A DNA stretch of 58,804 nt from Myxococcales bacterium (GTDB taxonomy: Bacteria > Myxococcota_A > Polyangia > Polyangiales > Ga0077539): positions 1 to 58,804 of the forward strand of contig JAAFIF010000057.1 in the NCBI GenBank assembly GCA_013298625.1, read 5' to 3'. The notes beneath the pieces are model-generated. The model worked only from the letters and a program-made list of their open reading frames with translations. It was not told where the DNA came from and searched no databases. Positions 33,781-41,754 of the stretch are shown here, piece by piece; position 1 is the stretch's first letter, and the number at the start of each line of letters is the position of its first letter. Made by a program: the position numbers and the translations under genes.

Positions 33781-34788
33781 TTGGTTTCGACGGCCACGCA
33801 CCGCTCCGAGCGCTGGGAGTTGTATCGGCTCTTGTCCGAGCCGCTGCGGCTGCGCTTGCTGGCGCTCGCGTCGGAGGACGAGCTGGCCGTCAGCGAACTA
33901 GCAGAGCTGCTCGACGAGTCGCAGCCCAACGTCTCGCGCCACGCGGCGACGCTGCGGCAAGCGGGGCTGCTCACGGACCGCAAGCAGGGCACGTGGACGT
34001 TGCTCAAGCTCGAAGCGGACTCGGCGCGGGACGCGGTCGTGTCCGACGCGCTGGCGACGGGGCGCGCGCTGTGCGAGCGGGACGGCTCGCTCGCGCGGGT
34101 GACCACCGTCGTGAAGGCGCGCGACCGCGGGACGCGAGAGTTCTTCGCGAGGGCGCGCGCGCACGGGTCGGCGCCGTCGCCGGTGTTGTCTTCTGAATGG
34201 GGCGCGTATGTCTTTGCGCTGGCTTCGCTGCTGCCGCGGCGCGCGCTGGCCATCGACGCGGGCACAGGGGACGGAGCGGCGCTCGACGCGCTCGCGCCGG
34301 CGTTCGACCGGGTCATCGCGATCGATCGCAGCGAGGCGCAGCTCAGCGCGTGCCGCGAGCGGCTCGCTCAGCGCGGGCACGGCAACGTTGAATTGGTGTG
34401 CGCCGAGATCGACGGCTCGCTGCGCGGCGCTCTGTCCGTACACCAAGGCGCAGATTTCGTGCTCGCTGCGCGGGTGTTGCACCACGCGCCCAAGCCCGCC
34501 GAAGCGCTTCGTGCGCTCGCAGGGCTCGTGCGCGAGGGCGGCGCGCTGGTGGTGCTCGACTACGCGCGGCACGACGACGAGGCGCTGCGCACCCAGCAAG
34601 CGGACCTGTGGCTCGGGTTCGACGAGCACGAGCTGCGCGTGTTCGTCGAGGGGGCGGGGCTCGCGTGGCGGGGGTCGAGAGAGGTTCCTTCGCAGTACCG
34701 AGGGGTCGGTCCCGACCGATCGGTGCGGTGGATGGTCGCCGTCGCGACGCGCGAGGGCGGCGGGTCACTAGAATTTACGCACAGTTAA
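33781..34788 (+). CDS. ArsR-family regulator fused to a SAM methyltransferase domain (SahR-like)
   Basis: 335 residues from a TTG at 33781; the frame is open further upstream but reads through the promoter. Residues about 8-75 are an ArsR winged helix (LYRLLSEPLRLRLLALAS, VSELAELLDESQPNVSRHAATLRQAGLL). About 150-330 is a class I methyltransferase fold: AIDAGTGDGAAL (motif I), VIAIDRSEAQL (motif II), FVLAARVLHHAPKPAEAL and GGALVVLDYARHD. It lies 45 bases upstream of ahcY on the same strand. The SahR regulators of Proteobacteria have this architecture, sense S-adenosylhomocysteine and control ahcY and the methionine cycle; the same role here is inferred from architecture and context. Confidence 0.8.
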   Translation: MVSTATHRSERWELYRLLSEPLRLRLLALASEDELAVSELAELLDESQPNVSRHAATLRQAGLLTDRKQGTWTLLKLEADSARDAVVSDALATGRALCERDGSLARVTTVVKARDRGTREFFARARAHGSAPSPVLSSEWGAYVFALASLLPRRALAIDAGTGDGAALDALAPAFDRVIAIDRSEAQLSACRERLAQRGHGNVELVCAEIDGSLRGALSVHQGADFVLAARVLHHAPKPAEALRALAGLVREGGALVVLDYARHDDEALRTQQADLWLGFDEHELRVFVEGAGLAWRGSREVPSQYRGVGPDRSVRWMVAVATREGGGSLEFTHS

Positions 34789-34833
34789 TCAAAGCAACCG
34801 TTCAATCACTGACGAAACGAGCGAGAACACACC

Positions 34834-36164
34834 ATGTCGAAGCTTCCGAACGAGGTCCCTGGCAAGTACAAGGTCGCGGATATGTCCCTGGCCGACTGGG
34901 GCCGCAAAGAGATCCGCATCGCCGAGAAAGAGATGCCGGGGCTCATGTCCCTCCGCGAAGAGTTCGGCGCGAAGAAGCCGCTCAAGGGCGCGCGCATCGT
35001 GGGCTGCCTGCACATGACCATCCAGACCGCGGTGCTCATCGAGACCCTCAAGGAGCTCGGCGCCGAAGTCACCTGGACGAGCTGCAACATCTTCTCGACG
35101 CAGGACCACGCCGCGGCCGCCATCGCCGCCACGGGCACCCCCGTGTTCGCTTGGAAGGGCGAGACCGAGCCCGAGTACGAGTGGTGCATCGAGCAGCAGA
35201 TCTTCGCGTTCGAGGGCGGCAAGGGCCCCAACATGATCCTCGATGACGGCGGCGACCTCACCGTGATCATCCACAAGAAGTACGCGCAGCTCTTCGGCGG
35301 CGACGACCCCATCCGCGGCCTGTCCGAAGAGACGACCACGGGCGTGCACCGCCTCTACGAGATGCACAAGCACGGGCACCTCAAGGTCCCCGCGTTCAAC
35401 GTCAACGACTCGGTCACCAAGTCGAAGTTCGACAACCTGTACGGCTGCCGCGAGTCGCTCGGCGACGGCATCAAGCGCGCGACGGACGTCATGTTCGCCG
35501 GCAAGGTCGCCGTCGTCGCTGGCTACGGCGACGTGGGCAAGGGCTCGGCCCAGGCGCTGCGCTCGCTCGGCGCGCGCGTGATCGTCACCGAGATCGACCC
35601 GATCTGCGCGCTGCAGGCGTCGATGGAGGGCTACGAGGTCAAGAAGCTCGAGACCGTCGTCTCGCAAGCGGACATCGTCGTGACCGCGACGGGCTGCGCC
35701 GACATCGTCCGCGCCGAGCACATGAAGGCGATGAAGGACGAGGCCATCCTCTGCAACATCGGCCACTTCGACAGCGAAGTGCAGGTCGCCTGGCTCGAGA
35801 ACAACCCCGAGATCAAGAAAGAGAACATCAAGCCGCAGGTCGACCAGTACATCTTCCCCGATGGAAAGCGCCTGACCGTCCTCGCCTCGGGCCGCCTCGT
35901 GAACCTCGGCTGCGCGACGGGCCACCCTCGTTCGTCATGTCGGCGAGCTTCACCAACCAGGTCCTCGCGCAGATCGAGCTGTGGACCAAGGCTGGCCAGT
36001 ACGCGGTGGGCGTGTACGTGCTTCCGAAGGTGCTCGACGAGAAGGTCGCGCGCTTGCACTTGAAGAAGCTCGGCGTCGAGCTGACCGAGCTCACCCCTGA
36101 GCAGGCGGGCTACATCGGCGTGAGCCCCACGGGCCCGTTCAAGCCCGAGCACTACCGCTACTGA
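34834..36164 (+). CDS. ahcY: S-adenosylhomocysteine hydrolase, interrupted by a one-base frameshift
   Basis: AhcY splits S-adenosylhomocysteine into adenosine and homocysteine, using tightly bound NAD. KVADMSLADWGRKEI, TCNIFSTQDHAAAAI-like TSCNIFSTQDH, NVNDSVTKSKFDN and GYGDVGKG (NAD loop, from residue 230) are all present in the frame starting at 34834. After LVNLGCATGHP the frame is lost near 35926-35929, where 'cccTcg' stands for the expected 'ccGTcg' (one base missing); the family sequence SFVMSASFTNQVL...KPEHYRY continues in the next frame to the stop at 36162-36164. Joined, the protein is about 443 residues, normal for the family. Because the gene is important and both sides are intact, a sequencing or assembly error is the likeliest cause; a real pseudogene is not excluded. 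Confidence 0.85.
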
Positions 36165-36172
36165 GCGGACGA

Positions 36173-36193
36173 GCGAAGCGGAGGGGGCTTCGC
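36173..36193 (+). terminator. Stem-loop after ahcY
   Basis: GCGAAGC (36173-36179) pairs perfectly with GCTTCGC (36187-36193) around a 7-base loop, 8 bases after the ahcY stop. No T run follows, so it is only a candidate terminator or RNA-end stabiliser; it separates ahcY from the pncB promoter. Confidence 0.4.
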
Positions 36194-36211
36194 CCGAAAT
36201 ACCGGCGACCG

Positions 36212-36240
36212 TTGACTTAGTTGCTTTGTGCAACTAAGTA
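36212..36240 (+). promoter_or_regulatory. pncB promoter with an embedded perfect palindrome (operator)
   Basis: ACTTAGTTGC (36215-36224) and GCAACTAAGT (36230-36239) are a perfect 10-bp inverted repeat around a 5-base centre. It fills the region from TTGACT (36212-36217; -35-like) to TAAGTA (36235-36240; a weak -10 at 17-base spacing). A protein bound here would cover the promoter. Palindromes with TTAGT/ACTAA half-sites are known for NrtR-type repressors of NAD genes, so an NAD-responsive repressor is my suggestion; no such gene is in the window. Confidence 0.65.
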
Positions 36241-36273
36241 TCTTCTCGCGCGATGGCGCGGGAGGATTCGTCG

Positions 36274-37623
36274 ATGTTTTCGCTCTACACGGATCGGTAT
36301 CAGCTCTCGATGTTGGGCGCGTATTTGCGCGAGGGGATCGCGTCGCGTCGGGCTGTGTTCGAGCTCTCGATGCGCAAGCTGCCGAGGGCGCGGCGGTTTC
36401 TGGTGGTGGCCGGGATCGATCGCGCGCTGCGGTACCTCGAGGGCGTTCGATTCACAGAAGAAGAGATCGCGTACCTGCGCGAGAGCAGCAGCCTGCGCGA
36501 CGTGATGACCGACGCGATGGTGGACTACCTCCGGGGCTTTCGCTTTCGCGGCAACGTGTGCGGGCTGCGCGAGGGCGAGGTGCTCATGGGCGGAGCGCCC
36601 ATCCTGCGGGTCGAAGGGACGCTGGCCGAGGCGCAGATCGTCGAGACCTTCTTGCTCGGGGTGATCAACCACGAGTCGAAGGTGGCGTCGAAGGCGGCGC
36701 GCGTGGTGCTCGCGGCGAAGGGGCGGCCGGTGATGGAGTTCGGCGCGCGCAGGCTCGACCCGCTGGCGGCGCCGACCGCGGCGCGCGCGGCGTACATCGC
36801 GGGGTGCATCGGGACGAGCTGCGAAGAGGCCGGGTTTCGCTACGGCGTTCCGGTGTCGGGGACGTGCGCGCACTCGTACATGCTCGCGCACGTGGACGAC
36901 GGTGAAGACGGCGCGTTTCGCGCGTTCGCCGAGGCTTTTCCAGGCGGAACATCGCTGCTCGTCGACACCTGGGACACCCTCCGCGGCACCCTTCGCGCGG
37001 CCAAAGCAGGCCCCGCCGTGAAGGCCGTGCGCGTCGACTCGGGCGACCTCGCGCGGCTCGGCCCGCAGGTGCGCTCGATCCTCGACGCCGCGGGCCGCAA
37101 GGACGTGAAGATCATCGGCTCGGACGACATGGACGAGTACAAGATCAACGCCCTGCTCGCCGCGGGCGCGCCGTACGACACCTTCGGCGTGGGCACGGCC
37201 ATCGTGCTCAGCCCCGACGCGCCGTCCTTCGGCGCTGTGTACAAGCTCGTCGAAGTGGACGACCGCAGGGGCGTCCCGATGCCCGTCGCCAAGCGAGCGC
37301 CCGGCAAGGCGAGCTACGGCGGCAAGAAGGGCGTGTGGCGCGCGCATCGCGACGGCGTCGCGGTCGGCGACACCGTCGCGTTGGTCAGCGAAAATCCAGC
37401 GGGAGCCTCGCTCTACACAGAGCACATGCGCGACGGCAAGCGCGTCTCGACCGCCACCGAGCGAGAGGCCACCAAGAGCGCCCGCGAGTACTGCCTCGAA
37501 GCGCTGAAGACCCTCCCCGAGGCGCAGCGCGTGATCGCGCTCGAAGAGGCCACGCCCGCCAGCGAGCAGTACACCGTCTCGATCAGCGACGCCGTGCGCA
37601 AGCTCGAGAAGCTCGACGGGTGA
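36274..37623 (+). CDS. pncB: Nicotinate phosphoribosyltransferase
   Basis: 449 residues. It makes nicotinate mononucleotide from nicotinate and PRPP, the salvage entry to NAD. The start is the ATG at 36274, 7 bases after the strong ribosome site GGGAGGA (36260-36266); an ATG at 36253 lies before that site and close to the predicted transcript start. FSLYTDRYQLSML is the family N-terminus, GTCAHSYMLAH carries the His that is phosphorylated (His200), and VDTWDT, AVRVDSGDLA and IIGSDDMDEYKI bind substrate. Length is normal. Its promoter holds a perfect palindrome. Confidence 0.92.
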   Translation: MFSLYTDRYQLSMLGAYLREGIASRRAVFELSMRKLPRARRFLVVAGIDRALRYLEGVRFTEEEIAYLRESSSLRDVMTDAMVDYLRGFRFRGNVCGLREGEVLMGGAPILRVEGTLAEAQIVETFLLGVINHESKVASKAARVVLAAKGRPVMEFGARRLDPLAAPTAARAAYIAGCIGTSCEEAGFRYGVPVSGTCAHSYMLAHVDDGEDGAFRAFAEAFPGGTSLLVDTWDTLRGTLRAAKAGPAVKAVRVDSGDLARLGPQVRSILDAAGRKDVKIIGSDDMDEYKINALLAAGAPYDTFGVGTAIVLSPDAPSFGAVYKLVEVDDRRGVPMPVAKRAPGKASYGGKKGVWRAHRDGVAVGDTVALVSENPAGASLYTEHMRDGKRVSTATEREATKSAREYCLEALKTLPEAQRVIALEEATPASEQYTVSISDAVRKLEKLDG

Positions 37624-37638
37624 GAGACCGCAGGGGCG

Positions 37639-39105
37639 TCAGCGCTGAAAGTTCCAGTGTTCGATCTCGCTGAACCGCAGCTCTTGCAGCGGCGCTTCGA
37701 TCTCGCGACGCGGACCGGCCACGACGATGAGCGCCTCGGATTGCGGCAACCATCGCCGCGCCGCGATCTTCACCTCGCGCGCGGTGATCGCACGAATCGC
37801 CGCGTCGAGCCGCGTGGGATAGTCCAGCGAGAGCCCATAAAAGTGCAGCTGCGTCAGCTCGATGAGCGCGCTCCCAGGCGTCTCGAACCCGCTCTGATGC
37901 TCGGCCCGCTCGAGCGCGAGCGCCGTCGCGAGCTCTTCGTCGCTGATCTCGTGATCGCGAAGCAGAGACACTTCGGCGAGCAGCCGTCGCAAGCCCTGCG
38001 CGGTCACCGACGTCTCGACGTTGGTGCGAGCCATGATCAGCCCGCCGAAGCGCGAGAGCGACAGTGACGTGTGCGCTCCGTACGCGTAGCCCTCGTCCTC
38101 GCGGAGCGCGAGGTTGAGGCGCGAAGAGAACATCCCTCCCAGCACGCGCTCGAGGACGACGAGCGCAGGCCAGTCTCCATCGTGCCGCGCAGGGCCGGGC
38201 CAGGCGACGAGGATGTGCGACTGCGATCCGCTGTGCGTGTCGATGATGTGCAGCCGCGCTGCGCGTCGAGGAGCGATCGTCGGCGTCTGTCGCGGGGCGA
38301 GCGCCGGTACGTCGGCGGTCTGCCACGCTCCGAACGCGCGATCGAGCGCCGCCCGAACAGCCTCTCGCTCTCCTCCCGCCACGACGAGCGCGCTGTTCGC
38401 GGTCGTGTACCGCGCTCGGTGGTACGCGCGCACTTCAGCGAGCGTCCGCGCGCGGATCTCTGGCCCGAGCCCGGTCTCGGGGCGCCCGTACGGATGAGCC
38501 GAACCGAAGACGAGGTCATGCGCGAGCAGCCGCGCGAGCGGAGCGCGCGACAGCACGTTGCCCGCTCGCTCGTCCATCTGCGCCGTCCTTCGCGCGACGA
38601 AATCCCCTTCGTCGAACGCGGGGCTCCGCACAGCCTCTGCGAGCAACGCCGCGACCTCGTCGAGCTCCGCCCGCGACGCTCGCACCGAGAAGCAAGCGCC
38701 CGCGCGGCTCGTGTGATCGACCAGCGTCGTCCCTCGCTGCGCGAACGCGAGCTGCAGCGCGCGTCCCCTGTGCGCCTCGCTTCCGTCGGTGATCATCGCG
38801 CTGGTGATCGAGGCGAGCCCCGCGGGCGCGCCGAGGTCGTCCTCGCCCGCCCGCTGGTTGCAGTACGCGATCGCGATCTGGTCCGCAGAATGGCTGGAGA
38901 AATACAGCGGGATCCCGTTGCTCAACGCGAGCTGCTCGATCGTCGGCGCGCTCCACGCGCGCTCGCTCTCCGCAGGCGGCGCGGGGCTCCTCGCGACGTT
39001 CTGCTCGACGGGCGCAGGCTGTGGAAGCTCGGCGCGCGTGCGAACCGTCCCGCAGCTCGCGCACAGCAGCGCCATCGCGACCCGCGCGGTCCATCGCGCG
39101 CTCAT
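37639..39105 (-). CDS. M16-family protein, inactive subunit (lipoprotein)
   Basis: 488 residues. Signal with LCASC (Cys18). The M16 fold is clear (RGRALQLAFAQRG, RARYTTANSALVVAG, SSRLNLALREDEGYAYGAHTSLS) but where active members have HxxEH this one reads GLASITSAMITDG, with no zinc ligands. REDEGYAYG and the substrate-side Arg/Tyr are kept. This is the usual non-catalytic partner of a bacterial M16B heterodimer. Its ATG overlaps the stop of the catalytic subunit by four bases, so both are made together. Attached to a membrane by the lipid anchor. Confidence 0.85.
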   Translation of the reverse strand: MSARWTARVAMALLCASCGTVRTRAELPQPAPVEQNVARSPAPPAESERAWSAPTIEQLALSNGIPLYFSSHSADQIAIAYCNQRAGEDDLGAPAGLASITSAMITDGSEAHRGRALQLAFAQRGTTLVDHTSRAGACFSVRASRAELDEVAALLAEAVRSPAFDEGDFVARRTAQMDERAGNVLSRAPLARLLAHDLVFGSAHPYGRPETGLGPEIRARTLAEVRAYHRARYTTANSALVVAGGEREAVRAALDRAFGAWQTADVPALAPRQTPTIAPRRAARLHIIDTHSGSQSHILVAWPGPARHDGDWPALVVLERVLGGMFSSRLNLALREDEGYAYGAHTSLSLSRFGGLIMARTNVETSVTAQGLRRLLAEVSLLRDHEISDEELATALALERAEHQSGFETPGSALIELTQLHFYGLSLDYPTRLDAAIRAITAREVKIAARRWLPQSEALIVVAGPRREIEAPLQELRFSEIEHWNFQR

Positions 39106-40529
39106 CGCCGGCCCCCCGCGACGGTCACCGCCGCGCGGCCCGCGCTCGACTCGATGGACGCGACCGTTCCTTGCGACGGCGCGCTTCGAGAGCGCCGCAG
39201 TCGGGCGACGACGCGACGATCCGAACGCAGCAGGTTTCGCACAGCGTTCTGCAGATCGAGCGCGGTCACGGACTCGTAGCGGGCCGCGTCGCGCTCGGTC
39301 AGGTCGACCTCTGTGGCCGACCAGCGCGCGTACCGCGCGAGCTGCTGCGCGCGGTTGAGCACGGTGTGGCTGTTGGACCGAAGGTGGTCGACGAACGAGC
39401 GCCTGGCTGCGACGAGCTCGACGTCCGAGACGGGGCGCTCTCGAAGCGACTGCAGCTCTTGCTCGACGATCGGCAGCAGCTCGTCCGCCGTGTGCTCCTC
39501 GGTAGCGGTGATCTGCACAGAGAACTCCGAGCAGAGCTCTTCGCTCGACTGGCCGACGCTCACGTCTTCGGCGTAGTCGAGGTCGTGCACGAGGCGGCGC
39601 CGCAGCCTGCCGACCGCGGGCGCGGCGAGGACAAACGCGACGAGGTCGAGCTCTGCGTCGCCGCGCGCGTGCAGCGGCGGCGTGGACCACACGACATGAA
39701 GCCGCTCGCTGAACACCGGGGCGTCGACGGTGACGCGACGATCGCCGTCGACGGTGATCGCGGCGGGTGCGGCGCGCGCGGGGACGGATCCGCCGCGCAG
39801 CGCGCCGAAGTCGCGCTCGATCGCGGCGCGGATGGCGACGGGGTCGAACGCGCCGACGACCACGAGCGTGGCGTTGGCCGGCGTGTACCACCGCTGGTGA
39901 AACCACTGGATATTCGCTGTCGAAATCGCCTCGAGGTCCTCGTGACGCTCGCCGATTTCACGGTACGGATGCCCCGCCGGGTAGAGCTGCTCGCGCATCG
40001 CCCGAAGAAACGTGAACCGGGCTCCTGCGCTTCGCTCGCGGTCTTCGTTGATCACGACGCGCCGCTGCGACGTGAGCGACCCGTCGTTGATGCGCGCGAG
40101 CAGGTGGCCCATCCTGTCGCTCTCGAGCCAGAGGGTCCGCTGCAGTTGATGCGGCGCGACGACCTCGTAGTACGTGGTGAAGTCGCTCGACGTGACGCCG
40201 TTGATCTCGCTCGCCCCCATCGCCTCGAGCGTCTCGATGAAGTGCCCAGGGCCGTGCGCGCTGCGCTCGAACATCAAGTGCTCGACCAGGTGCGCGAGGC
40301 CCGTGTAGCCCGGCGGCTGATCGCGGTGACCGACGTGGTACCGCACGAGCACCGCGACCTGCGCGCGTCGCGGCTGCGCTTCGAGCACGACGTCGAGCCC
40401 GTTTGCGAGCCGAAACCGCTGCGCAGACGCGCTGCTCGGCGCCGTGCTCTGCGCTTGCGCTCGGCTCACGTTGAGCGCGAGTGCCATGCACACCACGCTC
40501 GCCCTCATCCACCCACGAGTCCCCTGCAT
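39102..40529 (-). CDS. M16-family zinc protease, catalytic subunit
   Basis: 475 residues from the ATG at 40529; an ATG at 40508 gives a shorter signal. SVVCMALALNVSRAQAQ is a signal peptide with a peptidase I site. GLAHLVEHLMF has the inverted zinc motif HxxEH (His80, Glu83, His84), and the distal Glu lies in WLESDRMGH or the nearby helix. QRWYTPANATLVVVGAF and the C-terminal half complete the fold. Periplasmic protease paired with the inactive M16 lipoprotein encoded just downstream; substrates are typically small peptides or misfolded segments. Confidence 0.85.
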   Translation of the reverse strand: MQGTRGWMRASVVCMALALNVSRAQAQSTAPSSASAQRFRLANGLDVVLEAQPRRAQVAVLVRYHVGHRDQPPGYTGLAHLVEHLMFERSAHGPGHFIETLEAMGASEINGVTSSDFTTYYEVVAPHQLQRTLWLESDRMGHLLARINDGSLTSQRRVVINEDRERSAGARFTFLRAMREQLYPAGHPYREIGERHEDLEAISTANIQWFHQRWYTPANATLVVVGAFDPVAIRAAIERDFGALRGGSVPARAAPAAITVDGDRRVTVDAPVFSERLHVVWSTPPLHARGDAELDLVAFVLAAPAVGRLRRRLVHDLDYAEDVSVGQSSEELCSEFSVQITATEEHTADELLPIVEQELQSLRERPVSDVELVAARRSFVDHLRSNSHTVLNRAQQLARYARWSATEVDLTERDAARYESVTALDLQNAVRNLLRSDRRVVARLRRSRSAPSQGTVASIESSAGRAAVTVAGGRR

Positions 40530-40647
40530 CACTGATCGATGCCGATCAAACGACAATCGCCGCGCGCTTGGCAAGCGAAGTGTCTCGTCGGTCAACGGTC
40601 GTGCGGCGCGCGCAGCGTGCATCACCCAAGGGCGGCGGCCTGCGCGC

Positions 40648-41754
40648 TCACTTCTTCAGGCGAAGCTGCACGAGCTGCTCCTGCGGGGCTTTTGTGTGCG
40701 CGTTTTCGAGCGTGAGCACCCCGCGCGGGCACACCTCGCTGCACATCCCGCAGCCCACGCAGCTGGCGCGGGTGAAGCTCTCGTTGGCCTGCGCGTAGGC
40801 GCGCACGTCGATGCCCATCTCGCAGTGCTCGCTGCACATCCCGCAGGAGATGCACTGGTCTTCTTTTACGCGGATGCGAAAGCGCCCCGCGCGCTGAAAG
40901 AGCCCGAGCACCGCGGCCATGGGGCAGAAGTACCTGCACCAGACGCGCGTCCCGCCGATGGGGTACGCCGCGACGCCGATGATGCCCGAGAGCAGCGACG
41001 AGACGATGAGGCCGTAGTTGGTGCGAAACTTCTCGCTCCACAGGTCGAGCTGCGGGTGCGCGCCCTGCACGAACGCGCTCGCCAGCACGAGCGCCGTGGT
41101 CACCACGGTGATGATCAGCGTCGCGTAGATGGACACGCGCTCGAAGCGCCAGGCCTTCTCGCTCTTGTCACTCAGGTGCCGAAACGAATCGCCCGCAGTG
41201 TTTGCGAGCCCGCCGCAGCCGCACACCCACGAGCAGTACCAGCGCTTGCCGTAGATCACCGCGAGGACGGGCGCGATCACCAGCGAGCCGATGAAGCTCC
41301 AGAGCACCAGCGGCGCGGGGTTCGAGCGGATAAAACCCGGCTCGAAGTAGTACATCTTGAGCGGCCACAAATAGCTGAAGTAGTGCTCGGGGTGCCCCGC
41401 CATCTTCATCATCAACGGGACGCTGAAGGCCAGCGTCGCCTGCACCACGATCACCACGATGGTGCGCACGACCTGATACCGGTTGTGCCCGTACCGCCGC
41501 AGAAACGCGATCCCGCCCAGCGTCACCGCCGCGGTGTACAGCGCGCCGTACAGCGTCCACTTGGCGCCGCTCTGCCCGTGACGCCCGATGTGCAGCGCCC
41601 ACGCCACGCGGTCGAACGGGTTGATCCCCTGCGCGTTGTCGCCCCAGTAGAGCACGACGTAGAAGCCCAGGATCGCCAGCGCGAGCGCCCACGCCGTCAC
41701 TCCCCGATGCGTCACGTCGTGCGCGAGCCAGCCCGCCGCTCCCTTGCGCTTCAT
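40648..41754 (-). CDS. Membrane polyferredoxin (NapH/CcoG-like 4Fe-4S protein)
   Basis: 368 residues. The ATG at 41754 is preferred: it overlaps the stop of the upstream gene and GGAGG stands 7 bases before it (an ATG at 41760 is only one base from that site). Several membrane segments, two Cys motifs at the ends of helices (YCSWVCGCGG and WCRYFCPM), then two 4Fe-4S ferredoxin motifs CISCGMCSEHC and CVGCGMCSEVCP. This is the layout of NapH and CcoG proteins, which move electrons across or along the inner membrane. It is translated with the FAD oxidoreductase, a likely electron donor or acceptor. Confidence 0.85.
   Translation of the reverse strand: MKRKGAAGWLAHDVTHRGVTAWALALAILGFYVVLYWGDNAQGINPFDRVAWALHIGRHGQSGAKWTLYGALYTAAVTLGGIAFLRRYGHNRYQVVRTIVVIVVQATLAFSVPLMMKMAGHPEHYFSYLWPLKMYYFEPGFIRSNPAPLVLWSFIGSLVIAPVLAVIYGKRWYCSWVCGCGGLANTAGDSFRHLSDKSEKAWRFERVSIYATLIITVVTTALVLASAFVQGAHPQLDLWSEKFRTNYGLIVSSLLSGIIGVAAYPIGGTRVWCRYFCPMAAVLGLFQRAGRFRIRVKEDQCISCGMCSEHCEMGIDVRAYAQANESFTRASCVGCGMCSEVCPRGVLTLENAHTKAPQEQLVQLRLKK

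Noticed and set aside
34789..34833. Possible S-adenosylhomocysteine riboswitch before ahcY
   Set aside because: Only 45 bases separate the regulator stop from the ahcY start, and the sequence shows no pseudoknot-like pairing. The regulator upstream explains control better.
34786..34833. SahR-type palindrome before ahcY
   Set aside because: The AT-rich stretch has no clear inverted repeat, so I cannot point to a binding site here.
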